Part shown: positions 6,924-15,057 of the stretch, one piece after another | Layout: every line of letters starts with the position of its first letter | Numbering within the stretch: position 1 is the first letter of the stretch | Assembly: GCA_041664965.1 (NCBI GenBank) | Contig: JBAYJT010000038.1 | Coordinates: 1 to 15,268, forward strand | Source of the DNA: JBAYJT01 sp041664965 | GTDB taxonomy: Bacteria > Pseudomonadota > Gammaproteobacteria > UBA9339 | Length of the DNA stretch: 15,268 nt | Direction of reading: 5' to 3' | Position numbers and translations under genes: made by a program | Notes under the pieces: model-generated | Databases searched by the model: none | What the model saw: only the letters and a program-made list of their open reading frames with translations | What the model was told of the DNA's origin: nothing

Positions 6924-7786
6924 AAAAAATATCTCGTTTCTTATTGATTGTTTTAATTTTTTGCTGTGCAGCTTGTACTATGCCGGGGCCATACATGAGC
7001 AGTGGCGATGTAATGTCCAGTGGGCAATATAAAAAACATCAACCTAAAACCACCATTATTCCGATAAGTAATCCAAATGATTACGCGCGCTTAGTTCAAT
7101 ATTTTTCAGTTCCATACGAGTATCGTATTGGTTTGTATGATATGCTGAGTGTAGTGGTTTTAAATCACCCAGAGCTTTCTTCTTCTGACTCTAATAAAAT
7201 CTCATTGGTTCAACCTGGTCAAGAAAATAACCAATATCTTTCTAATTCTAATAGCAATAATGCTACTCAGGAAGTTGGCTACTACGTCGACACGCAAGGG
7301 GAAATTGTTTTTCCTTTAATAGGCAAAGTTCAAGTTGCGGGTTTAACTACCCAACAAGCTAGTCAAAAAATCACAATAAAGTTGGCTAAATATATTCGCT
7401 CTCCGATGGTGAGTCTTAAGGTTACGAAATTTAATAGTCAACGGGTGCATGTGCTTGGTGAAGTGATGCAGCCTGGGATTAGGCCAATTGGCGATCGAGC
7501 TTTAAGTATTTTAGATGCGTTAAGCTTAGCCGGCGGTATAAATTCTCAAACGGCTGACATGCGCCATGTATTTGTTTTACGTAGCAAAGATCAAAATAAT
7601 ATATTAGTGTATTGGCTGGATAGCAAATCGCCAGCGGCATTGCTGTTGGCAGAGCATTTTCGCTTGTTAGACAATGATATTGTGTACATTCCACCGGCTG
7701 GAGTCACCGATTGGAATAGATTCTTAAATCAAATTTTACCAACAGTGCAGACCTACTGGTATACAAGATCTTTGGTTAGGAATTAG
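6920..7786 (+). CDS. wza: Wza-type outer-membrane polysaccharide export lipoprotein
   Basis: 288 residues from the ATG at 6920, chosen because it opens a clear signal peptide (MKKIS then a hydrophobic run), has AAGGAT about seven bases upstream and overlaps the wzb stop as ATGA. The signal ends CCAAC, so the lipidated cysteine would be Cys19; the cysteine at -3 is unusual for a lipobox. The mature start CTMPGPYMSSGDV recalls the E. coli Wza N-terminus. The polysaccharide-export domain contains YRIGLYDMLSVVVLNHPEL and GYYVDTQGEIVFPLIGKVQVAG. An SLBB domain follows (VLGEVMQPGIRPIGD, LDALSLAGGI). The tail, with WNRFLNQILPTVQTYWYTR, could be the amphipathic pore helix. E. coli Wza has 379 residues, so this protein probably lacks one of the ring domains. 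It would form the outer-membrane exit channel for the polymer. Confidence 0.88.
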   Translation: MKKISRFLLIVLIFCCAACTMPGPYMSSGDVMSSGQYKKHQPKTTIIPISNPNDYARLVQYFSVPYEYRIGLYDMLSVVVLNHPELSSSDSNKISLVQPGQENNQYLSNSNSNNATQEVGYYVDTQGEIVFPLIGKVQVAGLTTQQASQKITIKLAKYIRSPMVSLKVTKFNSQRVHVLGEVMQPGIRPIGDRALSILDALSLAGGINSQTADMRHVFVLRSKDQNNILVYWLDSKSPAALLLAEHFRLLDNDIVYIPPAGVTDWNRFLNQILPTVQTYWYTRSLVRN

Positions 7787-7825
7787 TTACTTTAGTTAAC
7801 ATATTTTGGGTACGGAAATTTTAAC

Positions 7826-10129
7826 ATGAATGATAAATCATCTAGAGATCTATCTTTTTCTCCAAATCATACTGGTCGGAATAGAAACGACGAAGAAAGA
7901 GTCATTGAGCTTAGTGAAATAATAAGTTTGCTCAAAGGGCATAAGTTTTTTATTGCTGGGTTAGTGCTTTTGGGTGTTTTGTTTGCTGCTGTATATTCCG
8001 CGACTATATCTCAAAAATATGAGACTAATGCTTTGATCCAAGTGCAAAGTAGTTCTAATGAAACGCAAGGTATGTTGCAAAATTTAGGTGCTTCTGGCGT
8101 ATTAGGTGGTGTTTCTCAGAATTTATCCTCCATTATTGAGTCTTCTCTAGTAAAGTCGCGCTACATTTTACAACCTGTGGTAGAAAGTTTAGGGCTAAAT
8201 GTTTCTGTTGCTGCGAAATATTTTCCTGTTATAGGTGTGATTACTGCTCGTCACTACAAGGGTAATGAAGTTTCAAAACCGTTTTTAGGTATGAATAGCT
8301 ATGCTTGGGGTGGGGAAAAAATTGCAGTACGGCAATTTATAGTTCCGCCTAATTTATGGGGAAAGAGATTTAAAATAGTAGCTAGAGAGTTAGGCAAATA
8401 TAGCTTGTATGATGAGAATAATAGGTTGGTGTTAAGTGGATTGGCTGGGAAGATTAGCGACTCTGGGGCAGACAGTGCTGTTCCCAATGTTAGAATTTTG
8501 CTTTCCGATTTGCAGTCCAACGTTGGTACAACTTTTTTTATACAAGCTAATTCGGTGATTGATGCTGTAGATGTGTTATCTAATAACATCAGCATAAATG
8601 ATTTGGGTATGCTAAAGTCAGGTATGGGGCAGCAGGGCAGTACTGGTGTATTGCAAATATCTTTGCAAGGAACCAACTCAGTGCTTTTGCCATCTATCCT
8701 AAACACCATTGTTTTTTACGAAATTCAAAGAAACGTTGATAAGAAAACGGCAGAAGCGGAGAAGACTTTAGAATTTTTAGATCAGCAGTCTAAATTACTT
8801 AAGAATGAATTGGATAAGGCTGAAACGAACTTAAGCATCTACAAATCACGGCGAGGAGCTCTGGACGTTACAGTTCTTGGCCAAGCTTTACTTGCTCAAA
8901 TGACTGATGTTAGTAAGTCTATAGAAGCTTTAAAATTAAGAAAAACCCAGATGTTGCAGGATTTTACTGCAGAACATCCCTATATTATTGCTTTAGATAG
9001 AGAACAAGCTAAGTTACATGAGCAGCTATCTTCTTTGGAAAATAGGGCGTCTAATTTGCCTAAAGCGGAGCAAGAAGTTATTGGTCTAACACGAGAAGTT
9101 CGGGTTAAGGATCAGCTTTATTTATTACTATTAAGTAAAATTCAAGAATTACAGATTGTTAAAGCGGGAACTATTAGTGATGCTCGTGTGTTAGCCAATG
9201 CTACTTTAGCAACTCCAATACCAGCCAAAACTTCTCTTATTATTTTAGCTGGCGCTTTGTTTGGGTTTGTTTTAGCTTTGGCGATAGTTTTCTTGCGTTA
9301 CTTTATCCACCAGGGCCTTGATGATCCAGATTACTTGGAAGAACGCTTGGGAGTTCCTCTTTTTGCTATAATTCCTTTTAGTAAGGGACAGGAGCGGCTA
9401 ACACGTAAGAAAGGTGTTGCATTGACAGATACACCATCTGTATTGGCGGCTGTAGATAGCAAGGATTTGGCCATAGAAGGTTTAAGAAGCTTACGTACTA
9501 TTTTGCAGCTAAATTTACGTGACGCTGGGAATAACATAGTCGCAATATTGGGAGCTACTCCTGCACTAGGAAAATCGTTTGTATCTCTCAATTTAGCTTA
9601 TGTTCTTGCCGATAGTGGCAAAAAGGTTCTCTTGATTGATGCTGATTTACGGCGCGGTAGGATCCATCAGCATTTAAGACAAGTTGCTTCGCCAGGTTTG
9701 GCTGAAATCTTGGCAAATAAAGCAAGTGTTTCATCAGTCAAGCGTACTTTGCGCGAAGGATCACTCGATTTTATCGCTGCGGGTCACTACCCTGAAAATC
9801 CTTCGGAACTGCTTTTTGACGATAAATTCGAAAAACTTATAAGCTCTATTTCTAAGCAATATGATATTGTGATCATTGATACACCCCCAGTTTTATTGGT
9901 TTCTGACGGTATTATTATTGCTAAGCAGGCAGGTATTCATCTTTTGGTTCTCGGCTCCGGCACTGGTAGTGTGAAAGAAATTGAGCACGCTAAAAAGAGA
10001 TTACAGAAAAATAATGTTCACATTGATGGATTAGTTTTCAATAGTAGTAAGGAGAAAGCTGCCGGTTATGGATCATATGGATCTTACGGTGGTTATTACT
10101 ATGATAACAATGATAAAAAACAGCAATAG
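7826..10129 (+). CDS. wzc: Wzc-type polysaccharide copolymerase and tyrosine autokinase
   Basis: 767 residues, normal for the fused type found in proteobacteria. Domain order: Wzz-like N-terminus with first membrane helix at about 41-59 (FFIAGLVLLGVLFAAVYSA); a long periplasmic part with coiled-coil-prone stretches around 305-345 and 385-440; second membrane helix at about 471-490; then the cytoplasmic kinase. The kinase has Walker A GATPALGKSF (576-585), Walker A' VLLIDADLRR (601-610) and Walker B DIVIIDTPP (680-688). The C-terminal tail is a tyrosine cluster with Tyr748, 751, 754, 757, 758 and 759, the usual autophosphorylation sites and the expected target of the Wzb-type phosphatase upstream. 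It acts at the inner membrane, contacts Wza across the periplasm and sets chain length. The 39 bp gap to wza shows only a weak GGA ribosome site. Confidence 0.94.
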   Translation: MNDKSSRDLSFSPNHTGRNRNDEERVIELSEIISLLKGHKFFIAGLVLLGVLFAAVYSATISQKYETNALIQVQSSSNETQGMLQNLGASGVLGGVSQNLSSIIESSLVKSRYILQPVVESLGLNVSVAAKYFPVIGVITARHYKGNEVSKPFLGMNSYAWGGEKIAVRQFIVPPNLWGKRFKIVARELGKYSLYDENNRLVLSGLAGKISDSGADSAVPNVRILLSDLQSNVGTTFFIQANSVIDAVDVLSNNISINDLGMLKSGMGQQGSTGVLQISLQGTNSVLLPSILNTIVFYEIQRNVDKKTAEAEKTLEFLDQQSKLLKNELDKAETNLSIYKSRRGALDVTVLGQALLAQMTDVSKSIEALKLRKTQMLQDFTAEHPYIIALDREQAKLHEQLSSLENRASNLPKAEQEVIGLTREVRVKDQLYLLLLSKIQELQIVKAGTISDARVLANATLATPIPAKTSLIILAGALFGFVLALAIVFLRYFIHQGLDDPDYLEERLGVPLFAIIPFSKGQERLTRKKGVALTDTPSVLAAVDSKDLAIEGLRSLRTILQLNLRDAGNNIVAILGATPALGKSFVSLNLAYVLADSGKKVLLIDADLRRGRIHQHLRQVASPGLAEILANKASVSSVKRTLREGSLDFIAAGHYPENPSELLFDDKFEKLISSISKQYDIVIIDTPPVLLVSDGIIIAKQAGIHLLVLGSGTGSVKEIEHAKKRLQKNNVHIDGLVFNSSKEKAAGYGSYGSYGGYYYDNNDKKQQ

Positions 10130-10132
10130 ACT

Positions 10133-11296
10133 ATGGGTACCTGGCCACATTTTGAAGAAGATGAAATAAATGCAGTAACCGATGTATTGAGCTCTGGCAA
10201 GGTTAATTACTGGACTGGCAAGGAATGCCATTTATTTGAGCAAGAATTCGCAAAATTTATTGGCTCTAAATATGCGATATCTTTAGCAAATGGTACTGTG
10301 GCTCTGGAATTAGCTCTTCATGCTTTAGGAATTGGTGTTGGAGATGATGTTATTGTTCCTGCGCGAACTTTTATCGCTTCCGCTAGCTGTGTGATAGCTA
10401 GAGGAGCGGGGCCCGTAGTTGCAGATATAGATCCTATAAGCCAAAACATAACTGCTGAAACAATTGAGCAAGTTTTAACTCCTAAAACCAAGGCAATTAT
10501 TGTAGTTCATCTGGCTGGTTGGCCATGTGATATGGATTCTATATTGCAATTTGCAGCCAAACATAAGCTTAAAGTTATAGAAGACTGCGCTCAGGCTCAT
10601 GGTGCTGAATATCGAGGAAAACGTGTCGGTTCATTTGGTGATGCAGCAGCTTTTTCTTTTTGCCAAGATAAAATTATGACTACTGGTGGAGAAGGAGGAA
10701 TGCTTCTCACTAATGACGAAGAAATTTGGCGACGGGCGTGGGCTTACAAAGATCATGGGAAGAATCCAAATAAGGCATGTGCTGATATAAAACAAGCGGG
10801 ATTTCGCTGGGTACATGAGTCTTTTGGTACAAATTTTCGCATGACGGAAATGCAAGCCGCTATTGGAAGATTGCAACTTCGTAAGTTACCAGCTTGGTTA
10901 GAAACAAGAGAACGTAACGCTAAATTGTTTTGTTCTAAATTGCGGAATATAGCTGCTTTTGATTGCACTGATCCTCCCTCACATATAAAACACGCTTATT
11001 ACAAGTACTATGTTTTTATAAAGCCAAAGCTCTTAAAGCCTAATTGGGATCGCAATCGCATAGTCGAGGAAATAAATGCGCGAGGTGTTCCTTGTGGCTG
11101 TGGGAGTTGTGGGGAGATTTATTTGGAAAAAGCTTTTGTAGATATGGGTTTACAACCTAAGGAGCGTTTTCCCAATGCTAAAAAGTTAAGCGAGAGTAGT
11201 TTAATGTTTTTAGTGCATCCTACTTTGCAAGAGGAAGATATTTTACGTATGTGTGCGGTAATATGTGAGGTTTTGAAAGAAGCTCAAGCCATCTAG
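10133..11296 (+). CDS. DegT/DnrJ/EryC1 family PLP-dependent sugar aminotransferase
   Basis: 387 residues, full length for the family. It has the cofactor-pocket motif ANGTVALELALHALGIGVGD (52-71), VIVPARTFIASA (73-84), EDCAQAHGAEY (150-160) with the aspartate that contacts the pyridine nitrogen, and SFCQDKIMTTGGEGGM with Lys180 as the presumed Schiff-base lysine. GSCGEIYLEKAF (324-335) is also typical. Such enzymes transfer an amino group from glutamate to a keto-sugar nucleotide. The neighbour downstream is a 4,6-dehydratase that would make exactly such a 4-keto substrate, as in the PglF/PglE route to bacillosamine, so a 4-amino-4,6-dideoxyhexose product is likely. The start is three bases after the wzc stop, with no clear ribosome site, so translation probably depends on reinitiation. 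Confidence 0.92.
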   Translation: MGTWPHFEEDEINAVTDVLSSGKVNYWTGKECHLFEQEFAKFIGSKYAISLANGTVALELALHALGIGVGDDVIVPARTFIASASCVIARGAGPVVADIDPISQNITAETIEQVLTPKTKAIIVVHLAGWPCDMDSILQFAAKHKLKVIEDCAQAHGAEYRGKRVGSFGDAAAFSFCQDKIMTTGGEGGMLLTNDEEIWRRAWAYKDHGKNPNKACADIKQAGFRWVHESFGTNFRMTEMQAAIGRLQLRKLPAWLETRERNAKLFCSKLRNIAAFDCTDPPSHIKHAYYKYYVFIKPKLLKPNWDRNRIVEEINARGVPCGCGSCGEIYLEKAFVDMGLQPKERFPNAKKLSESSLMFLVHPTLQEEDILRMCAVICEVLKEAQAI

Positions 11297-11310
11297 GAGA
11301 AGAAAGGGAG

Positions 11311-13152
11311 ATGATTAGGTATAAAAGTTTAGCTATTGCATTTTTTCATGATATGCTCATGATACCATTGGCGTGGGTTTTGGCCTATTGGCTGCGTTAT
11401 AGCTTGGATGGTCTTAATTTAGCAGTTAATTTTTCTGTTCTTGAAGTTCTGTTTGTTATAATAGGGATGCAAGTTATTTTCTATTGGTATTTTGGTGTAC
11501 AGCGCAGTATTTGGCGTTTCACCTCTTTATCAGATTTAGTTAGTATTGTTAAGTCTGTTATTGCATCATCTCTGGCTTCTGTTGCTATGCTTTTTTGGCT
11601 AGATGCTTTACAAGATATTCCTCGTTCCATTTTCCCAATTTATGCTGTTTTGCTAATTGCTTTGTTGTCTGGGTCACGCTTATTTTGTCGTTATTTAAAA
11701 GAGCGTTATCGATCTAATCTGCAGTGTAAGAGAGTTCTAATCATTGGGGCTGGCAATGCTGGTGAAATTTTAGTACGAGATTTATTACGGTCTAAAAATC
11801 ATAGCTATCGTCCTGTGGCTTTTGTTGACGATTCACGTAGCAAACAAGGCAAGGAGATACATGGACTACGGGTGCTCGGTAAAATTGATGATATTCCGAA
11901 AATTGTAATGCTGAAAAAAATCGATTGCATTGTTATCGCGATTCCGTCGGCCAAGGCTGCCGAAATGCGGCGCATAGTTGAATTATGCCGTATAACTAAA
12001 ATTCCATTCCAAACTCTTCCAAGCTTGCGCGAAATAGCTGCCGGTGAAGTGACAATGAATGCATTGCGTGAGGTTTCTGTGGAGGATTTATTGGGACGCG
12101 ATGAAGTAAGGATAAATTGGCAGGAACTAAAAGCAGGTATTCAAGATGAAATTGTTTTAGTAAGCGGTGGCGGTGGTTCGATTGGTTCGGAAATATGCCG
12201 TCAAGTCGCTAAGTTGCATCCAAAAGCTTTAGTCGTTATTGAAAATTGCGAATTTAATCTCTACAAACTGCAACAAGAAATTTATTCCGATTTTCCTAAT
12301 TTGTCGTGTGCTTTATATTTAGGCAGCATTGCTGATGAAGCTTTAGTTCGCTCTATTTTGCGAGAGAATAAACCTAACATTATTTTCCATGCCGCTGCCT
12401 ACAAGCATGTGCCGCTCCTAGAAAGTCAGCCTTATTCAGCTTATATCAATAATGTTTTAGGCACGAAAGTTTTTGCTTCGGAGGCAGTAGCAGCTGAGGT
12501 AGATAAATTTGTGCTTATTTCCACCGATAAGGCGGTAAGGCCAGCGAATATCATGGGGGCAACGAAAAGAATAGCTGAAATGATTTGCCAGAGACTAAAT
12601 GGCAAAGGTATAACGAAATTTATTACAGTACGATTCGGTAATGTTTTAGGATCTTCCGGTAGTGTTATAGGGTTATTTAAAGAGCAACTGGCCCATGGTG
12701 GTCCGCTTACAGTAACTCATCCAGATATGACGCGTTTTTTCATGACTATTCCAGAAGCTGTTTTGCTTATTTTACAGGCTTGTTTTTTAGGCAAAGGAGG
12801 GGAGTCTTTTGTACTGGACATGGGAGAGCCGATAAAAATTAGCTATTTAGCCGAGCAAATGATTCGTCTGTCTGGAAAGGAAGTGGGGACAGACGTGGAT
12901 ATTGTCTACAGCGGTCTTCGACCAGGCGAAAAGCTATATGAAGAGTTATTTTACAAACATGAAAATATTGCTCCTACCTTGCATGAGAAAATTTTGCAGG
13001 CCACAGAATCTTTAGAGGAAAGGCTGGAAAATCTAGAAGAAAAAATCGAAAAATTAGGCGAAACTATCTATAGTGATTGCAAAGAGGAATTTCATCAGGC
13101 CTTGCATGTATTGGTCCCAGAGCTTTGTTGTGACGCTAAATCGGAACTCTAA
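11311..13152 (+). CDS. Membrane nucleotide-sugar 4,6-dehydratase (FlaA1/CapD/WbpM/PglF family)
   Basis: 613 residues with the full two-domain layout. Four N-terminal membrane segments lie at about 8-29, 42-61, 77-98 and 107-122. A first Rossmann-like domain has VLIIGAGNAGEILVRDLL (142-159). The catalytic SDR domain starts with GGGGSIGSE (286-294). The family uses Ser-Met-Lys in place of Ser-Tyr-Lys; here STDKAV (404-409) and MGATK with Met415 and Lys419 fit. RPGEKLYEELF (537-547) is a further hallmark. It would convert a UDP-N-acetylhexosamine to the 4-keto-6-deoxy sugar at the inner face of the membrane, feeding the aminotransferase just upstream. AGGAGA overlaps the previous stop about ten bases before the ATG, and a second GGAG sits nearly against it. 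It is the last + strand gene of the locus; its stop lies inside repeat copy 2. Confidence 0.93.
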   Translation: MIRYKSLAIAFFHDMLMIPLAWVLAYWLRYSLDGLNLAVNFSVLEVLFVIIGMQVIFYWYFGVQRSIWRFTSLSDLVSIVKSVIASSLASVAMLFWLDALQDIPRSIFPIYAVLLIALLSGSRLFCRYLKERYRSNLQCKRVLIIGAGNAGEILVRDLLRSKNHSYRPVAFVDDSRSKQGKEIHGLRVLGKIDDIPKIVMLKKIDCIVIAIPSAKAAEMRRIVELCRITKIPFQTLPSLREIAAGEVTMNALREVSVEDLLGRDEVRINWQELKAGIQDEIVLVSGGGGSIGSEICRQVAKLHPKALVVIENCEFNLYKLQQEIYSDFPNLSCALYLGSIADEALVRSILRENKPNIIFHAAAYKHVPLLESQPYSAYINNVLGTKVFASEAVAAEVDKFVLISTDKAVRPANIMGATKRIAEMICQRLNGKGITKFITVRFGNVLGSSGSVIGLFKEQLAHGGPLTVTHPDMTRFFMTIPEAVLLILQACFLGKGGESFVLDMGEPIKISYLAEQMIRLSGKEVGTDVDIVYSGLRPGEKLYEELFYKHENIAPTLHEKILQATESLEERLENLEEKIEKLGETIYSDCKEEFHQALHVLVPELCCDAKSEL

Positions 13153-13197
13153 GCTATAATACATTGATTTATAAGGAAAATGTGTGCACATGTTTTC
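13146..13197 (+). repeat. Dispersed intergenic repeat, copy 2
   Basis: Second copy of the ~52 bp element, lying between the convergent dehydratase and dnaX genes. Its left edge includes the last codons and stop of the dehydratase (ACTCTAA where copies 1 and 3 have ACTTTA). It shares CATTGATTT, the GAAAA run and CACATG against GACATG in copy 1. Because it lies between two gene 3' ends, it is unlikely to act as a promoter here. Its right half forms a near-perfect palindrome, listed separately. Confidence 0.72.
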
Positions 13198-13198
13198 C
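13175..13198. terminator. 24-base near-palindrome between convergent genes, possible hairpin barrier
   Basis: GGAAAA at 13175-13180 is matched by TTTTCC at 13193-13198 around a TGTGTGCACATG core. As RNA this gives a ten-pair stem, including two G-U pairs, closed by a UGCA loop. It sits between the stops of the dehydratase and dnaX, where a two-way transcription block is expected, but there is no T-run directly after it on either strand. The call as terminator is therefore tentative; it could equally be a protein-binding palindrome. Confidence 0.35.
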
Positions 13199-13226
13199 AG
13201 TATGCCCAACTGGGGTTAATCTTTTT
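13197..13226 (+). terminator. Weak candidate terminator for the polysaccharide operon
   Basis: CCAGT (13197-13201) can pair with ACTGG (13209-13213), and CTTTTT follows at 13221-13226. The stem has only five pairs and the T-run begins eight bases after it, inside the end of dnaX on the other strand. Low confidence. Confidence 0.2.
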
Positions 13227-14844
13227 CCAGCAAAGAACTCGTCAAAAGCTCTGCGGAAAAGTTAGTGAGAATGGTTTGGACATTGTTATCGACATTAAGG
13301 GAATTTTGAGCTTTCTCCTGCTTTAAATCTGTATCTCGTTTAACTAAAGCCGCTGGCGTTTCCATATCGGCTCCACCGATTTTGATTACTACTTTAAACG
13401 TTTTGCCTAGTTGTTCAGTCAACGCTTGTGCCAGACGTTCTTCGTGCTTTTTATTTAAAAGCGGAGCTTGAGCTGGTTCTAAAAGTAATTCTAAAACTCC
13501 ATTTTCAAAAGATCCAACGCTGCAGTGGTGAATTAAAGCCTGGGTTGTGCCAGACAGCTTTAGTGTAGGAAGTATGGCTTTAAAATCTAGGTTAGCAATT
13601 GGTTTCGAAATTTCCAAAGTTGGATTTTGAAATGCAGGAGCTATTTTCGTTTTTAAAGCTTCAGGAGTAGGCGCATTTGAATAAGAAATAGGATTTGCTG
13701 CTTGAGGTTTTATTTGCTCTAGATTTTCATTTTTTGGGCTTTGTTGAGGGTTAGATAAACTGGTAGGATGAAAAGCTAGCATGCGCAGCATTAACATCTC
13801 AAATCCAGAGCGTAAATTTGGCGCCAGAGCTAAATCGCGTTTGCCAATTAGGCCAATTTGATAGAAAAGCTGTACATCTTCTGTTGGTATTGCTTTAGCT
13901 AGTTCTTTTAGTTTGTCTATATTTCCCCAGTCGGAAACCGCACATTCTGGCAATTTTTGTAATAAAGCAATGCGATGGAGTAGGGTAAGAAGCTCATCTA
14001 AAACATAGCTAAAATCGGTGGCAAAGGCGGCTAAATTTGCAATGATAGCCAGAATTTCTTTTAGATTATGCGAAGATAAAGCAAAAACAATTTCTAAAAT
14101 ACGATCTTGATCGAGAGTGCCAAGCATGTTGCTAACTTCCGTGTTTTTAACAGAGCCTCCGCCATAAGCAATAGCTTGATCAAGTATACTTAAAGCATCA
14201 CGCACGCTGCCTTCAGCAGCCGAAGCTATTTGTTTTAAAGCATTTTCTTCATAACCAATATTTTCTTTCTGTAAAAGATTGGCTAAATGCGCCGCAATTA
14301 TATCGCTTGGGACGTTTTTGAGATTAAATTGCAGACAGCGCGACAGGATTGTAATAGGTAAGCGCTGTTTATCTGTTGTTGCAAGAAAAAATTTTACATG
14401 TTCTGGCGGCTCTTCCAACGTTTTTAAAAGTGCGTTGAAGCTATGTCCAGAGAGCATGTGCACTTCATCGATAAGATAAATTTTATAGCGGCCGATATTA
14501 GGCGTGTATTGAACATTTTGCAGAATATCGCGAATGTCTTCGACTTTAGTGCGAGAAGCTGCATCGATTTCAATTAAATCCACAAATTTGCCAGCATCTA
14601 TACTTAAACAAGCTTCGCATTGGCAACAGGGCGTTGCTGTTACGCCAGTTTCGCAGTTTAAACATTTAGCTAAAATACGTCCTAGTGTGGTTTTACCTAC
14701 TCCTCGAGTTCCTACGAAAAGATAGGCATGATGCAGGCGATTTTGCAAAATGGCATTACTAAGCGTGCGTAAAACGTGTTCTTGTCCGATGACTTCAGTA
14801 AAAGACTTGGGGCGCCATTTGCGAGCTAGTACTTGAGAAGCCAT
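13216..14844 (-). CDS. dnaX: DNA polymerase III subunit gamma/tau
   Basis: 542 residues. DnaX is the clamp-loader ATPase that opens and loads the beta sliding clamp; its tau C-terminus also holds the polymerase core and helicase. Motifs: the N-terminus QVLARKWRPKSF, Walker A GTRGVGKT (45-52), zinc cysteines 64, 73, 76 and 79, Walker B LIDEVH (124-129), EEPPEHVKF (144-152), and the SRC motif (168-170). Domain III runs to about 365. A Pro/Asn/Lys-rich linker (about 366-415) follows, then a tau C-terminal domain with DNNVQTILTNF near the end. The close match to E. coli DnaX supports a gammaproteobacterium; at 643 residues E. coli DnaX is longer, mainly in the linker. The ATG at 14844 has no clear ribosome site and lies 34 bases after the 4.5S RNA gene on the same strand, so it may be transcribed through that gene. 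Confidence 0.97.
   Translation of the reverse strand: MASQVLARKWRPKSFTEVIGQEHVLRTLSNAILQNRLHHAYLFVGTRGVGKTTLGRILAKCLNCETGVTATPCCQCEACLSIDAGKFVDLIEIDAASRTKVEDIRDILQNVQYTPNIGRYKIYLIDEVHMLSGHSFNALLKTLEEPPEHVKFFLATTDKQRLPITILSRCLQFNLKNVPSDIIAAHLANLLQKENIGYEENALKQIASAAEGSVRDALSILDQAIAYGGGSVKNTEVSNMLGTLDQDRILEIVFALSSHNLKEILAIIANLAAFATDFSYVLDELLTLLHRIALLQKLPECAVSDWGNIDKLKELAKAIPTEDVQLFYQIGLIGKRDLALAPNLRSGFEMLMLRMLAFHPTSLSNPQQSPKNENLEQIKPQAANPISYSNAPTPEALKTKIAPAFQNPTLEISKPIANLDFKAILPTLKLSGTTQALIHHCSVGSFENGVLELLLEPAQAPLLNKKHEERLAQALTEQLGKTFKVVIKIGGADMETPAALVKRDTDLKQEKAQNSLNVDNNVQTILTNFSAELLTSSLLEKD
13727..13735 (-). promoter_or_regulatory. Candidate -1 frameshift site in dnaX with immediate stop
   Basis: Codons 370-372 of dnaX read CCA AAA AAT, so the heptamer A AAA AAT has the X XXY YYZ phase needed for -1 slippage. 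After a -1 slip the next codon is TGA. The product would end at residue 372, just after domain III: a gamma-like protein without the tau domain. E. coli dnaX makes gamma in this way at A AAA AAG. No upstream Shine-Dalgarno-like stimulator and no strong downstream stem are visible, so use of the site is uncertain. Confidence 0.3.
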
Positions 14845-14878
14845 GGGTAAAATCTGAGGTATAAATTCTTAAATTGGA

Positions 14879-14988
14879 GGTGACAAACCCAGCTACAACA
14901 AGACACCCGCTTTAACTGCTACCGTTGCTTCCTTCCGGACCTGGCGGGGTTTACAATTTAGCGCTGTTTGAGCGCCGGACTTGCCACC
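14879..14988 (-). ncRNA. ffs: Signal recognition particle 4.5S RNA
   Basis: On the - strand the conserved domain IV apex is unmistakable: CAGGTCCGGAAGGAAGCA, preceded by TGTAAACCCCGC and followed by the pairing 3' side with GCGGGTGTC. The ends pair: GGTGGCAA (14988-14981) with TTGTCACC (14886-14879) gives an eight-pair closing stem with one G-U, which defines a 110-base RNA of the small bacterial type without an Alu domain. A short GCGCT/AGCGC hairpin is seen in the 5' half. The RNA binds Ffh to target membrane and secreted proteins. It lies directly upstream of dnaX on the same strand, with no T-run terminator between them. Confidence 0.95.
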
Positions 14989-15005
14989 ATAATTAAACCT
15001 GCTAA

Positions 15006-15034
15006 CAAATAACATAATGCCAAATAACTTGCAA
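15006..15034 (-). promoter_or_regulatory. Putative promoter of ffs
   Basis: On the - strand TTGCAA (15034-15029) and TATTTG (15011-15006) are 17 bases apart, and a TGT just before the second box gives an extended -10. Transcription would start around 14999, about ten bases ahead of the mature 4.5S RNA end, which fits 5' trimming. Sequence match only. Confidence 0.4.
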
Positions 15035-15057
15035 TGTTTTTTATTATTCAGAACTGA

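Noticed and set aside
6733..6996. 87-codon - strand open frame over the wzb/wza junction
   Set aside because: Fully antisense to two well-supported genes and without domain features.
8299..8709. Open frame of 136 codons on the - strand
   Set aside because: Antisense to the periplasmic part of wzc with no recognisable features; a shadow frame.
14279..14725. Two + strand open frames of 63-66 codons
   Set aside because: Both are antisense to the strongly conserved ATPase region of dnaX.
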